This document shows, in pieces, positions 24,093 to 34,025 of a stretch of DNA of 34,194 nucleotides (positions are counted from its first letter, which is position 1; every line of letters begins with the position of its first letter). The stretch covers positions 1 to 34,194 of the forward strand of contig CAMVKN010000043.1 in NCBI GenBank assembly GCA_947168045.1, given 5' to 3'. This DNA comes from an uncultured Prevotellaceae bacterium. Its GTDB lineage: Bacteria; Bacteroidota; Bacteroidia; Bacteroidales; Bacteroidaceae. Both the position numbers and the translations under genes were made by a program. The notes under the pieces are model-generated. The model did no database searches and had not been told where the DNA came from. It saw nothing but the letters and a program-made list of their open reading frames with translations.

Positions 24093-25229
24093 TTACAGCC
24101 TCACGCCAAAGGAGGTATTGACGAACCAGTCGGTCAGTCTGCCGTGGCTGCTGTGATGGCTGTAGCGGAAATTGTTGAACTGTCCGTAGGCATTGACGAA
24201 GAAACGCCCGAAGTTGTAGGTCAGCGACAACCGCGCATCGAAGTTGACGGTCAGTCCGCTGTTGAAGGTCTCCTGCCCCATTGGCGTTATCTGCACCCTG
24301 TCATAGAACCATTTGTCCCACTCGGCATCGCTGATGTCTTCATCCCAGAATTTAGGGTCATCCATCAGCTCTTCCACATTGGTGGAATAGCCGTATGCCT
24401 TTACCTTATTGACAAAGGTGAGCATGGGCATGGCCATGGCACTGACCAGCAGTCCCCTTGCGGGCACCCAGTTGTAGGCATAGCCCACGCCGACGCTGCT
24501 CTGCCACAGCTTGACCTTACCCAAGCCCTTCATCATGTAGATGAGGTCGCCGTTGTAATTGGACGAGTAGTCAATGCGGCCATAGTAATACATGCCCCCA
24601 ACCATCAGCGAGCCTGCGGAACGCTTCTGCAGCACCGACTGGTCGTAGGCGGCGGCATAGGAGAAATGCTTGCCATTGAACAGATAATAGCCATCGGCAA
24701 TGAGCGTGTGCACCTTGATGGGGTCTATCAGCCGTACCTTGTCCCATGACTCATAGTTCTCGTCAGGAATGGCATCGCTGTTCAGTCCGAAGGTGGGCTC
24801 GGCACTCTCGAAGGCATGGACGCGCACGTTGACGCCGTAGGCACCACCTGAGGCACCGAAGGTAAGATAGCTGCCCTTGTCGCCAGCCACGTTGACAGTA
24901 TAGCCCAGGCCGTAGCCTCTGTAGCCTGCCCAGAAACCCACATAGTACGACGGCTCGGTCTTCATCTCCGGGCGGGCGCTATAATGAAAGCCGGCTATCG
25001 TGCCCTCCGTCTTCATCTTCACCTCACTCTGGTTGACATTGCCCTTTACGATGAGCTGCCAAGGCTTTTTCGGCGCATCAATGTAGCGACGGTCCAGGCC
25101 CTTGACCGACATGGTGTCGATGAACGAGCCTATCTTCTTTACAAAGGTCAGCACATTGCCTGCCGAAGCCGATGACACTTGTACGAGCATCACCATGGCA
25201 CAGAACAGGATATAGTAACAGTTCCTCAT
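24093..25229 (-). CDS. DUF4421 family outer-membrane protein
   Basis: The 378-aa protein has a signal peptide (MRNCYYILFCAMVMLVQVSSASA). The mature part has many alternating aromatic/polar strands (GYRGYGLGYTVNV, GGMYYYGRIDYSS, SSVGVGYAYNWVPARG) and ends in a C-terminal strand with a final aromatic-hydrophobic pattern (WFVNTSFGVRL). This is the pattern of an outer-membrane β-barrel of the DUF4421 family. The function is unknown. The ATG shares one base with the stop of the LptG/F-like gene (TGATG), so the two are probably translated together; this is consistent with an envelope role but does not prove it. Confidence 0.82.
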   Translation of the reverse strand: MRNCYYILFCAMVMLVQVSSASAGNVLTFVKKIGSFIDTMSVKGLDRRYIDAPKKPWQLIVKGNVNQSEVKMKTEGTIAGFHYSARPEMKTEPSYYVGFWAGYRGYGLGYTVNVAGDKGSYLTFGASGGAYGVNVRVHAFESAEPTFGLNSDAIPDENYESWDKVRLIDPIKVHTLIADGYYLFNGKHFSYAAAYDQSVLQKRSAGSLMVGGMYYYGRIDYSSNYNGDLIYMMKGLGKVKLWQSSVGVGYAYNWVPARGLLVSAMAMPMLTFVNKVKAYGYSTNVEELMDDPKFWDEDISDAEWDKWFYDRVQITPMGQETFNSGLTVNFDARLSLTYNFGRFFVNAYGQFNNFRYSHHSSHGRLTDWFVNTSFGVRL

Positions 25230-26314
25230 CAGTTAGGGGCCTGCCTGTAGCAGAAGTAAGCTATGAACACATAAAGGATATTAGGCAGCCATGCGGCCAG
25301 CATGGGCGGCATGTTGGACTGTATGGCGAAGGTGGCCGAGACGGTCTGCAGCAGAATGTAGGTGAACGAGAGGGCAAGGCCGATGCCGAGTGCCAGACCC
25401 ATGCCTCCCTTGCGCTTGCGTGCCGACAGCGAAGCACCAATGATGGTGAGGATGAACGATGCGAAGCTGGTGGCAATACGCTTGTGATACTCCACCTCAT
25501 ACTGGACGACGTTAGTGGAGCCGCGCTCTTGCTGTTTGGAGATGTAGCGCAGCAGCTCGGGCGAGGTGAACTGCTCCTGCTGACCCTTGCTGTAGACCAG
25601 GTCCATGGGTTCCATCATGATCAAGGTATCAATCTCAACGCCTGTCTCAATCTTCTCGCGCAAGCCCTTCAGCGTGCGTATCTTGTAGTTGGTGGCATGC
25701 CAGTGGTAACGACTGTCGCTGATGGTGTCATACTGTATGACGTTGGCAGTCATGTGACTGATGAGCTTCTTCTGCTCAAACTTGTAGAGACCGAAGCCGT
25801 AGCCGCGCTTGGTGGTGTTGTCATACTGCTGTATGGAGGCGATGATGCCGGGCCCCACCTGCAGCATGACGTTGCTGGCTGACGTTTGCTTTTTCTTGTT
25901 CTTGTAGATGGTCTCAAAGTTCTGGCGGACGATGGTGCCACTGGGTATGACGTAAGCCCCAAGGAAGAAGTTGATGCCTGCGATGAGGGCCGCCGAGAGC
26001 ATGTAAGGCCGCAGGAGGCGGCGGAAACTGGTGCCCGAGGCAAGCATGGCTATGATCTCGCTATTACCGGCCAGCTTCGATGTAAAGAAGATGACGGCAA
26101 TGAAAACGAAAAGCGGCGAGAAGAGGTTGGCAAAGTAGGGTACGAAGTTGGCGTAGTAGTCGAAGATGATGGCACGCCACGGGGCATGGTTGTTGGCAAA
26201 CTTCGCCATGTTCTCGTTAAAGTCGAACACGATGCTGATGGAGATAATCAGCAGAATGGCAAAGATATATGTGCCAATGAACTTGCGTATGATGTACCAG
26301 TCGAGACGCTTCAC
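25229..26314 (-). CDS. LptF/LptG family permease (LPS export)
   Basis: The product (361 aa from the GTG at 26314) is a YjgP/YjgQ-type permease. The family forms the membrane part of the LptB2FG transporter, which extracts lipopolysaccharide from the inner membrane. The first helix region (VKRLDWYIIRKFIGTYIFAI), the loop NSEIIAMLASGTSF with its conserved E-I-x-A-x-x-x-x-G pattern, a periplasmic β-rich middle (about 120-270) and three C-terminal helices are all visible. GTG is chosen because families of this type start MKRLDxYI. The frame stays open for 43 more codons upstream, but that part is encoded by a repeat (KSQISNLKSQI). Whether it is the F or the G subunit cannot be decided here. Confidence 0.88.
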   Translation of the reverse strand: MKRLDWYIIRKFIGTYIFAILLIISISIVFDFNENMAKFANNHAPWRAIIFDYYANFVPYFANLFSPLFVFIAVIFFTSKLAGNSEIIAMLASGTSFRRLLRPYMLSAALIAGINFFLGAYVIPSGTIVRQNFETIYKNKKKQTSASNVMLQVGPGIIASIQQYDNTTKRGYGFGLYKFEQKKLISHMTANVIQYDTISDSRYHWHATNYKIRTLKGLREKIETGVEIDTLIMMEPMDLVYSKGQQEQFTSPELLRYISKQQERGSTNVVQYEVEYHKRIATSFASFILTIIGASLSARKRKGGMGLALGIGLALSFTYILLQTVSATFAIQSNMPPMLAAWLPNILYVFIAYFCYRQAPN

Positions 26315-26320
26315 TTTGAT

Positions 26321-26397
26321 GATTTGAGATTTGAGGTTTGAGATTTGAGATTTCTTTGCAGGGCAAAGCGGCGTAGCTGAGCGGAGGTTTGAGATTG
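26321..26397. repeat. AAATCTC heptamer repeat before the LptF/G-like gene
   Basis: On the minus strand the unit AAATCTC or AAACCTC recurs on both sides of a short segment (CCGCTTTGCCCTGCAAAG). Translated it gives the phrase SQISNLKSQI. This heptamer is, as I recall, a frequent intergenic repeat in Bacteroidetes genomes. It fills the gap between tgt and the permease and keeps the permease frame open upstream of its true start. Confidence 0.7.
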
Positions 26398-26400
26398 TCT

Positions 26401-27546
26401 TTATATTCTTCGCCCCAGGTCGTCGATGACTGAGCGCTTCCACTGTGCAAAGTCACCATTAATAATATGTTCGCGCGCGTCAGTGACCAGGCGCAAATAG
26501 AAGGCGAGGTTATGTATGCTGGCTATCTGCAGCGCCAGCAGCTCCTGTGCTTTGAACAGGTGGTGCAGGTATGCCTTGGTGTGCAGGCGGTCAACGTAGC
26601 AGCCGTCAGGGTCGATGGGACTGAAGTCCTGCTCCCACTTCTTGTTGCGCAGGTTCATCGTTCCGTGATAGGTGAAGAGCAGCGCGTTGCGACCGTTGCG
26701 CGTTGGCATGACGCAGTCGAACATGTCGACGCCGCGCTCAATGGCCTCGAGGATATTCTGCGGTGTGCCGACCCCCATGAGATAGCGTGGCCGGTCCTTA
26801 GGCAGGATGGCGTTCACCACCTCAATCATCTCGTACATCACCTCGGTAGGCTCGCCGACGGCCAGTCCGCCAATGCTCATGCCACCTTGCCCGTCGCCGA
26901 TGGTGGGCAGCAGGTCGCACACATGCTTGGCAGCATCCTCGCGCAGGTCACGGTACTTGCACCCCTGGACGATAGGGAACAGCGTCTGCCGGTGACCATA
27001 GAGCGGCTCCGTCTCATTGAAGCGCTTGATACAGCGTTCCAGCCAGCGCTGGGTGAGGCCGAGGCTCTTCTTGGCATACTGATAGTCGCTTTCGCCCGGC
27101 GGACACTCGTCGAGCGCCATCATGATGTCGGCTCCGATGATGCGCTGGGTGTCCATCACGTTCTCAGGCGTGAAGACATGCTTCGAGCCGTCGATGTGGC
27201 TGCGGAACTCGCATCCCTCTTCGCGTAGCTTGCGGATGCCAGTGAGCGAGAAGACCTGAAAGCCGCCACTGTCGGTAAGGATAGGACGGTCCCAGGTGTT
27301 GAACCGATGCAAGCCGCCGGCTTTGCGCAGTGTATCGAGTCCGGGCCGCAGGTAGAGGTGGTAGGTGTTGCCCAGAATAATCTGCGCCTTCACCTGCTCC
27401 CTCAGCTCGCTGAAGTGTACGCCCTTCACCGTTCCGCAGGTGCCTACGGGCATAAAGATGGGCGTCTGAATCTGCCCATGGTCGGTTGTGATGAGACCGG
27501 CACGGGCATCAGAGGCTGGGTCGTTGTGCTGTAGCTGGAAGAACAT
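26401..27546 (-). CDS. tgt: tRNA-guanine transglycosylase (queuine tRNA-ribosyltransferase)
   Basis: The enzyme exchanges guanine at tRNA position 34 for the queuosine precursor. The 381-aa length is normal. Visible motifs: TPIFMPVGTCGTVKG, ILGNTYHLYLRPG, LTDSGGFQVFSL (first catalytic Asp), IVQGCKYRDLR, GGLAVGE and GVDMFDCVMPTRNGR (nucleophilic Asp). The usual zinc site C-x-C-x-x-C is replaced by DPDGCYVDRLHTKAYLHHL, leaving one Cys; the downstream His (IASIHNLAFY) is kept. It lies 9 bp after lon. Confidence 0.95.
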   Translation of the reverse strand: MFFQLQHNDPASDARAGLITTDHGQIQTPIFMPVGTCGTVKGVHFSELREQVKAQIILGNTYHLYLRPGLDTLRKAGGLHRFNTWDRPILTDSGGFQVFSLTGIRKLREEGCEFRSHIDGSKHVFTPENVMDTQRIIGADIMMALDECPPGESDYQYAKKSLGLTQRWLERCIKRFNETEPLYGHRQTLFPIVQGCKYRDLREDAAKHVCDLLPTIGDGQGGMSIGGLAVGEPTEVMYEMIEVVNAILPKDRPRYLMGVGTPQNILEAIERGVDMFDCVMPTRNGRNALLFTYHGTMNLRNKKWEQDFSPIDPDGCYVDRLHTKAYLHHLFKAQELLALQIASIHNLAFYLRLVTDAREHIINGDFAQWKRSVIDDLGRRI

Positions 27547-27555
27547 GCTTTCTGT

Positions 27556-30039
<2,484 letters not shown>

Positions 30040-30049
30040 AATTAGCCTG

Positions 30050-30057
30050 CAAAATTA
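30050..30057 (-). promoter_or_regulatory. -7 element for lon
   Basis: The minus strand reads TAATTTTG, a match to TAnnTTTG, and would start transcription near 30043. No -33 TTTG is found at the usual distance. I saw no inverted repeat that would mark a heat-shock repressor site. Confidence 0.5.
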
Positions 30058-30153
30058 CTAATTTTTCGTCACAAACACTGTCTTTTCACTGAATAATTAC
30101 GAATAATTAGTGATTTCCTTGGCTTAGGTCATGGCTGGGAACGAAAAAAAACG

Positions 30154-30161
30154 TACCTTTG
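30154..30161 (+). promoter_or_regulatory. -7 element TACCTTTG for gluQ
   Basis: TACCTTTGCA lies 6 bases before the ATG at 30168. The expected transcription start, about 5-7 bases past the motif, falls on or next to this ATG, so the message would be leaderless or nearly so. Confidence 0.7.
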
Positions 30162-30167
30162 CACCCC

Positions 30168-31124
30168 ATGACGACTGAAGACATCACACCACCGGACAAG
30201 AACAAGGCTGTTGAGCGGGGACGGTTTGCGCCCTCGCCAACGGGTCGCATGCACCTGGGCAACGTGTTCAGCGCGCTGCTGTCATGGCTGTCGGCGAAGA
30301 GTCTCGGAGGCCAGTGGCTGCTTCGTATTGAGGACATCGACCCTGAGCGGTCGCGCCCTGAATATGCTGACCTGCTGATGGGCGACCTGGAGTGGCTGGG
30401 GCTGACATGGGACGGCTCGCCGGTGTGGCAGAGCCAGCGCTCAGACATCTATGAACACTACTTCGGGCTGCTTTTGGCCCAGGGGCTGACCTACCCTTGC
30501 TACTGCACGCGCAACGACATCCTGGCGACACAGGCCCCACACGAGAGCGACGGCCGCGTGGTGTATAAGGGCACGTGCCGCAACCGTCCGCCACAGCCAG
30601 GGCGCGCCGCCGCCACGCGCATCAGGGTGCCCGACGAGTCCATCAGCTTCACGGACGGGCACTACGGGACGCTGACGGTGGACATGGCCAGGCAGGTGGG
30701 CGACTTCATCATCCGACGCAAGGATGGTGCCTGGGCCTACCAGCTGGCGGTGGTCATCGACGATGGTTTGATGGGCATCACACAGGTGGTGCGCGGTCGC
30801 GACTTGCTGCTCTCCTCGCCCCAGCAGATGTATGTGGCTCGATGCCTGGGATTCAACACACCGCGCTTCATCCATTTCCCATTGCTGTGCAACGAACAGG
30901 GGCAGCGGCTGTCAAAGCGTGACCGCAGCCTCGACATGGAGGCGCTGAGGCAACGCTTCACGGCCCCCGAGGTCATCGGACTGCTGGCACACCACGCAGG
31001 GCTGACGCCTGCGCCCCAGCCCATCACACCCTCGCAACTGCTGCCCTTGTTCTCATGGGCGAAGGTGCCACAAGACGACATCCGTCTCAGTCCAGATGGA
31101 ACAGCTCAGGCAGGGGAATGCTGA
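30168..31124 (+). CDS. gluQ: glutamyl-Q tRNA(Asp) synthetase
   Basis: This truncated relative of glutamyl-tRNA synthetase attaches glutamate to queuosine in tRNA-Asp. The 318-aa product has the HIGH-region GRFAPSPTGRMHLGN, LLRIEDIDPERS, a zinc site of the form YPCYCTR plus GTCRNR, and the KMSKS equivalent RLSKRDRS. It lacks the anticodon-binding half of GluRS. The ATG at 30168 is the only sensible start. It pairs in function with the nearby tgt, since queuosine is its substrate. The 3' end overlaps rhaM on the other strand by 38 bp. Confidence 0.93.
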   Translation: MTTEDITPPDKNKAVERGRFAPSPTGRMHLGNVFSALLSWLSAKSLGGQWLLRIEDIDPERSRPEYADLLMGDLEWLGLTWDGSPVWQSQRSDIYEHYFGLLLAQGLTYPCYCTRNDILATQAPHESDGRVVYKGTCRNRPPQPGRAAATRIRVPDESISFTDGHYGTLTVDMARQVGDFIIRRKDGAWAYQLAVVIDDGLMGITQVVRGRDLLLSSPQQMYVARCLGFNTPRFIHFPLLCNEQGQRLSKRDRSLDMEALRQRFTAPEVIGLLAHHAGLTPAPQPITPSQLLPLFSWAKVPQDDIRLSPDGTAQAGEC

Positions 31125-31407
31125 CAGGCGAATTGTCTGCGTTCACCTCCATGATGTCGGCCATCATGTCCCACCACTTCTGCGTCACGGGGTCCACATC
31201 AGTGGTGTCCTGCGTATTGCCTTCCTTGGTACACTCCTGATAGGCAAAGAGGATGTTGGTGTCTTTATCCCAGAAGATGCTGTAGTTCTGCACACCCTGC
31301 TCCTTAATCATCTTGACCAGCTCGGGCCAGATGGCTGCATGGCGCCGCTCGTATTCTTCCTCACAGCCTGGCTTGAGGAACATCTTGAAAGCAAATCTGC
31401 GTGTCAT
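31087..31407 (-). CDS. rhaM: L-rhamnose mutarotase
   Basis: The enzyme interconverts the α and β anomers of L-rhamnose. The 106-aa length is typical. Conserved elements: FAFKMFLKPGCEEEYERRHAAIWPEL (dimeric ferredoxin-like fold with the catalytic His in RRHAAIWPE), NYSIFW and LFAYQE, and the closing KWWDMMADIME. The start overlaps the glycosyltransferase stop (ATGA). No other rhamnose catabolic gene lies in the window. The last 38 bp overlap the end of gluQ tail to tail. Confidence 0.93.
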   Translation of the reverse strand: MTRRFAFKMFLKPGCEEEYERRHAAIWPELVKMIKEQGVQNYSIFWDKDTNILFAYQECTKEGNTQDTTDVDPVTQKWWDMMADIMEVNADNSPVSIPLPELFHLD

Positions 31408-32315
31408 GATTGATTGTCGTTTTTAGTTAACGTCAGATAATAACCCAGCTTGTAGAGTTTGAAGATGCGAAGGGAGGGATGCCGGCCACAGAGGTTACGG
31501 CGCTCAAGCCACCCGAAGAGCCTGTGCCACAAGCGGATGAGCCAGCGCACAGGAGCGATGTGGATGCCGTCGACGACAGTGAGCAACTGCGAATAGCCAC
31601 GAAGGTTATCGCGAAAGCGTCTGAGGGTGCGAAGGGCTTCCTCGGTCTTGCTGACAAACACATCGTTTGTCTCCAGGTCGCTGAGCATCATTGGGTTGTC
31701 AATGTGGCTGATGGCGATGCCATGGCGATGCAGCTCCTTGCCAAAGAGCACATCCTCGTAGCCGTAATGGCGGAAACGCTCGTCGAAGGGATGGGCAAGG
31801 ATAATATCGCGACGAATCAAGAAATTGGTCGTGCGGAAACTGCGGTAGGGGTTAGCCTGCCGCTGCGCGACGCCATGGTGCGACATCTCACTCCACTCGT
31901 AGCTGTAGCGCAGGTTGCGTCCCATCTGCTCAGGGCATGGACAGACTGCAAAGCCACCGTCTACCACCTCATCGCCCTCACTGTTGAGGTAGTTCAAGAG
32001 GAAACGGTCGTCGGGCAGTTGCATGTCGCAGTCGAGGAACAGTAGCCATTCCATGTTTGCCTGCTGGGCCAGGTAGTTGCGGATGGCGGCACGCCCAACG
32101 TTCTCGCGCCGCGGCAAGTAGCGACAGAGAGGGTTGGCAGTCAGCGTCGCATTGGCGCGGAGCGCTGCTTCGTTGGTGGAACCATCCTCGGCAACGATGA
32201 TTTCCACCCTGACGCCTTCTGCCTGCAACACGGCGGACTGCCGACTCAGACCATCGACCAGAGCCGTACAGTTGTAGTTGAAAACGGGTATCAAGATGGA
32301 CAGCTCCTTCTTCAT
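31404..32315 (-). CDS. GT2 family glycosyltransferase
   Basis: A GT-A fold transferase of 303 aa. The N-terminal strand (LSILIPVFNYN), the sugar-nucleotide Asp region (EIIVAEDGSTNE), GRAAIRNYLA, the metal-binding DxD in FLDCDMQLP and the downstream motif YGYEDVLFGKEL are clear. The C-terminal part (residues about 230-303) is basic and may associate with the membrane surface. The acceptor cannot be inferred; capsule or glycoprotein synthesis are options. The ATG at 32315 (MKKELSIL) is preferred over a GTG at 32333. It is transcribed divergently from the membrane protein gene at 32479 and is coupled to rhaM. Confidence 0.88.
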   Translation of the reverse strand: MKKELSILIPVFNYNCTALVDGLSRQSAVLQAEGVRVEIIVAEDGSTNEAALRANATLTANPLCRYLPRRENVGRAAIRNYLAQQANMEWLLFLDCDMQLPDDRFLLNYLNSEGDEVVDGGFAVCPCPEQMGRNLRYSYEWSEMSHHGVAQRQANPYRSFRTTNFLIRRDIILAHPFDERFRHYGYEDVLFGKELHRHGIAISHIDNPMMLSDLETNDVFVSKTEEALRTLRRFRDNLRGYSQLLTVVDGIHIAPVRWLIRLWHRLFGWLERRNLCGRHPSLRIFKLYKLGYYLTLTKNDNQS

Positions 32316-32372
32316 AATCTTACAACCGGCCACCCGTCAGCTATGATGTGGGCTGCGGGGGCTTATTCGCTG

Positions 32373-32380
32373 CAAAGGTA
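32373..32380 (-). promoter_or_regulatory. -7 element TACCTTTG for the GT2-rhaM pair
   Basis: The minus strand reads TACCTTTGCA, an exact consensus match. Transcription would begin near 32366, about 50 bases before the ATG at 32315. Confidence 0.7.
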
Positions 32381-32419
32381 CAGAAAAAAACACACACGAC
32401 AAACAAAAGTAGCTAAATG

Positions 32420-32450
32420 TTTTGCTGTGTCAAAAATAATTGATACTTTT
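32420..32450 (+). promoter_or_regulatory. promoter of the PEGA-like membrane protein gene
   Basis: TTTG (32420-32423), 19 bases, then TACTTTTG (32443-32450) match TTTG-N19-21-TAnnTTTG. Transcription would begin near 32456, about 22 bases before the ATG at 32479. It is divergent to the GT2 promoter, 40-70 bp away. Confidence 0.78.
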
Positions 32451-32478
32451 GCAGCAGATAACCCAAACTCATTCCACC

Positions 32479-33363
32479 ATGACAGACCAAGAACAGAACA
32501 CACAGATGACTGAAGACGCCAGCCCAACCGTGCTGGCAGGTACGAACTCCGACCCGAAAGCTCCCAATGGAAAGACACCAAAGGAGGGCAAGAAGAGCAA
32601 CAAGACACTTGTCTGGACGCTCGTCATCCTGCTCCTGCTCGCAGCGTTAGGTGGCGGAGGCTACTACCTCTACTCCAATGGCACCTTCGATGACCTCTTG
32701 GGAAAGACTCACAAGAAAACCGTCGTTGACGATGAAGACGAGGACGACTGGGATGACGAAGACGAAGATGACGAATGGGCCGATGAGGACGAGGATGACG
32801 AATGGGCCGACGAGGACGACACTGACGAATGGGACGCCCCAGACGACGAAGACCCCATCGAGGCATACATTGACGGCGATGACAGTGCTACGCCCCCTAC
32901 GGCTGACACCACCGCCGCCACACCACGCCAGGACGCCCGGCCCACCACACCGGTTCCACCAGCTGGGCAGCGTCCCACGCCACCCACGCAGCAGAGACCG
33001 ACACAGCCCGTGCAGCAGACGCCCACACAGCCTGTGCAACAGAGGCCGACACAGCCTGTGCAGCAGACACCCACACAGCCTGTGCAGCAGACGCCACCAC
33101 CGACACGCATCAACCCCACCCCGCCACAACCCTCGGTGACTATGGTCACCGTCACCACGAACATACCACGGGCCATGGTCATCGTCGATGGGCAGGATGT
33201 CGGATGGGCCCCCTGGAGCGGCGAGCTGACACCAGGGATGCACACCTTTGCACTGAAGGCCAAGAACAAGGAGAAGTTCCGCACCAGCGACTTTGTCGTC
33301 AGCGTCTCAGGCAGCAGCAAGACCATACCCATTAACGTGCCAGACCCCTCAGTGTTTGACTAA
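32479..33363 (+). CDS. single-pass membrane protein with acidic and Pro/Gln repeats and a PEGA-like end
   Basis: The product is 294 aa from the ATG at 32479 (MTDQEQNTQ). Layout: a polar cytoplasmic start (1-42), one transmembrane helix (TLVWTLVILLLLAALGGGGYYLY, about 43-65), a strongly acidic linker (about 83-125) with repeated DEWADEDED units, a Thr/Ala-rich stretch, a Pro/Gln repeat (PTQPVQQ and TPTQPVQQ, about 170-215), and a C-terminal domain of about 75 residues. The last resembles PEGA domains: TVTTNIPRAMVIVDGQDVG, WSGELTPGMHTFALKAKNK, then a final β strand. PEGA domains are thought to bind surface or cell-wall structures. The acidic segment could bind calcium or act as a spacer. The gene stands alone with its own promoter. 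Confidence 0.82.
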   Translation: MTDQEQNTQMTEDASPTVLAGTNSDPKAPNGKTPKEGKKSNKTLVWTLVILLLLAALGGGGYYLYSNGTFDDLLGKTHKKTVVDDEDEDDWDDEDEDDEWADEDEDDEWADEDDTDEWDAPDDEDPIEAYIDGDDSATPPTADTTAATPRQDARPTTPVPPAGQRPTPPTQQRPTQPVQQTPTQPVQQRPTQPVQQTPTQPVQQTPPPTRINPTPPQPSVTMVTVTTNIPRAMVIVDGQDVGWAPWSGELTPGMHTFALKAKNKEKFRTSDFVVSVSGSSKTIPINVPDPSVFD

Positions 33364-33439
33364 CAGGTCTGTTAACAAATAGTAACGACTTTTTTAGTTG
33401 CACTACTTGCACTACTTGCACCAAATAGCCCTTTAGGGT

Positions 33440-33502
33440 GTTCATTTTAGCTGCACCACTGTTCATTCTGGTTGCACCACTGTTCATTCTGGTTGCACCG
33501 CA
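33440..33502. repeat. three 21-bp direct repeats
   Basis: The unit GTTCATTCTGGTTGCACCACT appears three times in a row (33440, 33461, 33482), the first with a few changes. It contains the GCACC motif of the element arms. Confidence 0.85.
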
Positions 33503-33514
33503 ACGTTGAATCGG

Positions 33515-33555
33515 CTCCCCATGAGAAAAAGTCAATGTTTTTTTCTCATGGGGAG
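33515..33555. repeat. perfect 16-bp-stem hairpin with A and T runs
   Basis: CTCCCCATGAGAAAAA (33515-33530) pairs with TTTTTCTCATGGGGAG (33540-33555) over a 9-base loop. It could serve as a two-way terminator inside element B and may end transcripts of the PEGA-like gene. Confidence 0.75.
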
Positions 33556-33693
33556 TCGACTTATTCCAGCCAGGCATGGAGATAATTCCGTAAAGTGCCG
33601 CCTTATTGCAGCCAGGCATGGAGATAATTCCGTAAAGTGCCGCCTTATTGCAGCCAGGCATGGAGATAATTCCGTAAAGTGCCGCCTTATTGT
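33556..33693. repeat. 42-bp tandem repeats, three copies plus a partial
   Basis: Copies begin at 33556, 33598 and 33640, with a 12-bp partial copy at 33682. The unit starts CCGCCTTATTGCA and ends ATTCCGTAAAGTG. These ends match the unit of element A (CCGACTTATTGCA and CCGTAAAG), while the middle (GCCAGGCATGGAGA) differs. Confidence 0.9.
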
Positions 33694-33780
33694 CAAATTC
33701 TCTCGAGAATTTACCAGAAAAGTGCCGCTTTTTTACCATCCCCCATGGCCATTTTGGTGCAAGTAGTGCAAGTAGTGCAA

Positions 33781-34025
33781 CATAAAAAGGCGTTAACATT
33801 CCGTCCAGACAAAAAAGAGGAACATTGTTTGTCTGCTTCCCGCCCATAGCCAACTGCCTGTGAAGCTTGCCCACATGACACTTGCCATACGTTAGCATCA
33901 GCTTGGCAGCCTGCGTCTCATCAAGCACACGATTTTGGCAACGCTATGACAATCCCTGTTGCGGCTTAAGGTGACTGAGCGTTGTTTCTGAGAAATAGCC
34001 TTTCGGCACACCTATTGCGATCATG
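33781..34025. other. unassigned stretch
   Basis: No promoter or RNA gene is evident. A minus-strand frame starting at 33928 (MLDETQAAKLMLTYGKCHVG, then KLHRQLAMGGKQ) runs on into element B. Its first 50 residues look protein-like and could be a leftover of an older gene, but I do not recognise them. Confidence 0.4.

Larger units (their letters stand above)
33398..33780. mobile_element. inverted-repeat element B with a 42-bp tandem array
   Basis: The outer arms 33398-33425 and 33753-33780 are perfect 28-bp inverted repeats built from GCACTACTT units (beginning TTGCACTACTTGCACTACTT). Inside, from the left: three 21-bp repeats (33440-33502), a 16-bp-stem hairpin (33515-33555), three 42-bp repeats plus a partial (33556-33693), and the cap AAATTCTCTCGAGAATTT (33695-33712). 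The 42-bp period, the unit ends and the cap are shared with element A at 11488-11944. No transposase is present. It begins 34 bp after the stop of the PEGA-like gene. Confidence 0.75.

Noticed and set aside
26315..26443. Upstream start for the LptF/G-like permease
   Set aside because: The added residues are encoded by a heptamer repeat and overlap the end of tgt; GTG at 26314 matches the family start.
32647..33332. Minus-strand frames of about 200 aa opposite the PEGA-like gene
   Set aside because: They arise from the repetitive DNA; the plus strand has a consensus promoter, a membrane segment and a sensible domain order.
33332..33928. 198-aa minus-strand frame across element B as a gene
   Set aside because: It runs through arms, hairpin and repeats and has no recognisable domain, though its first 50 residues could be an old gene fragment.
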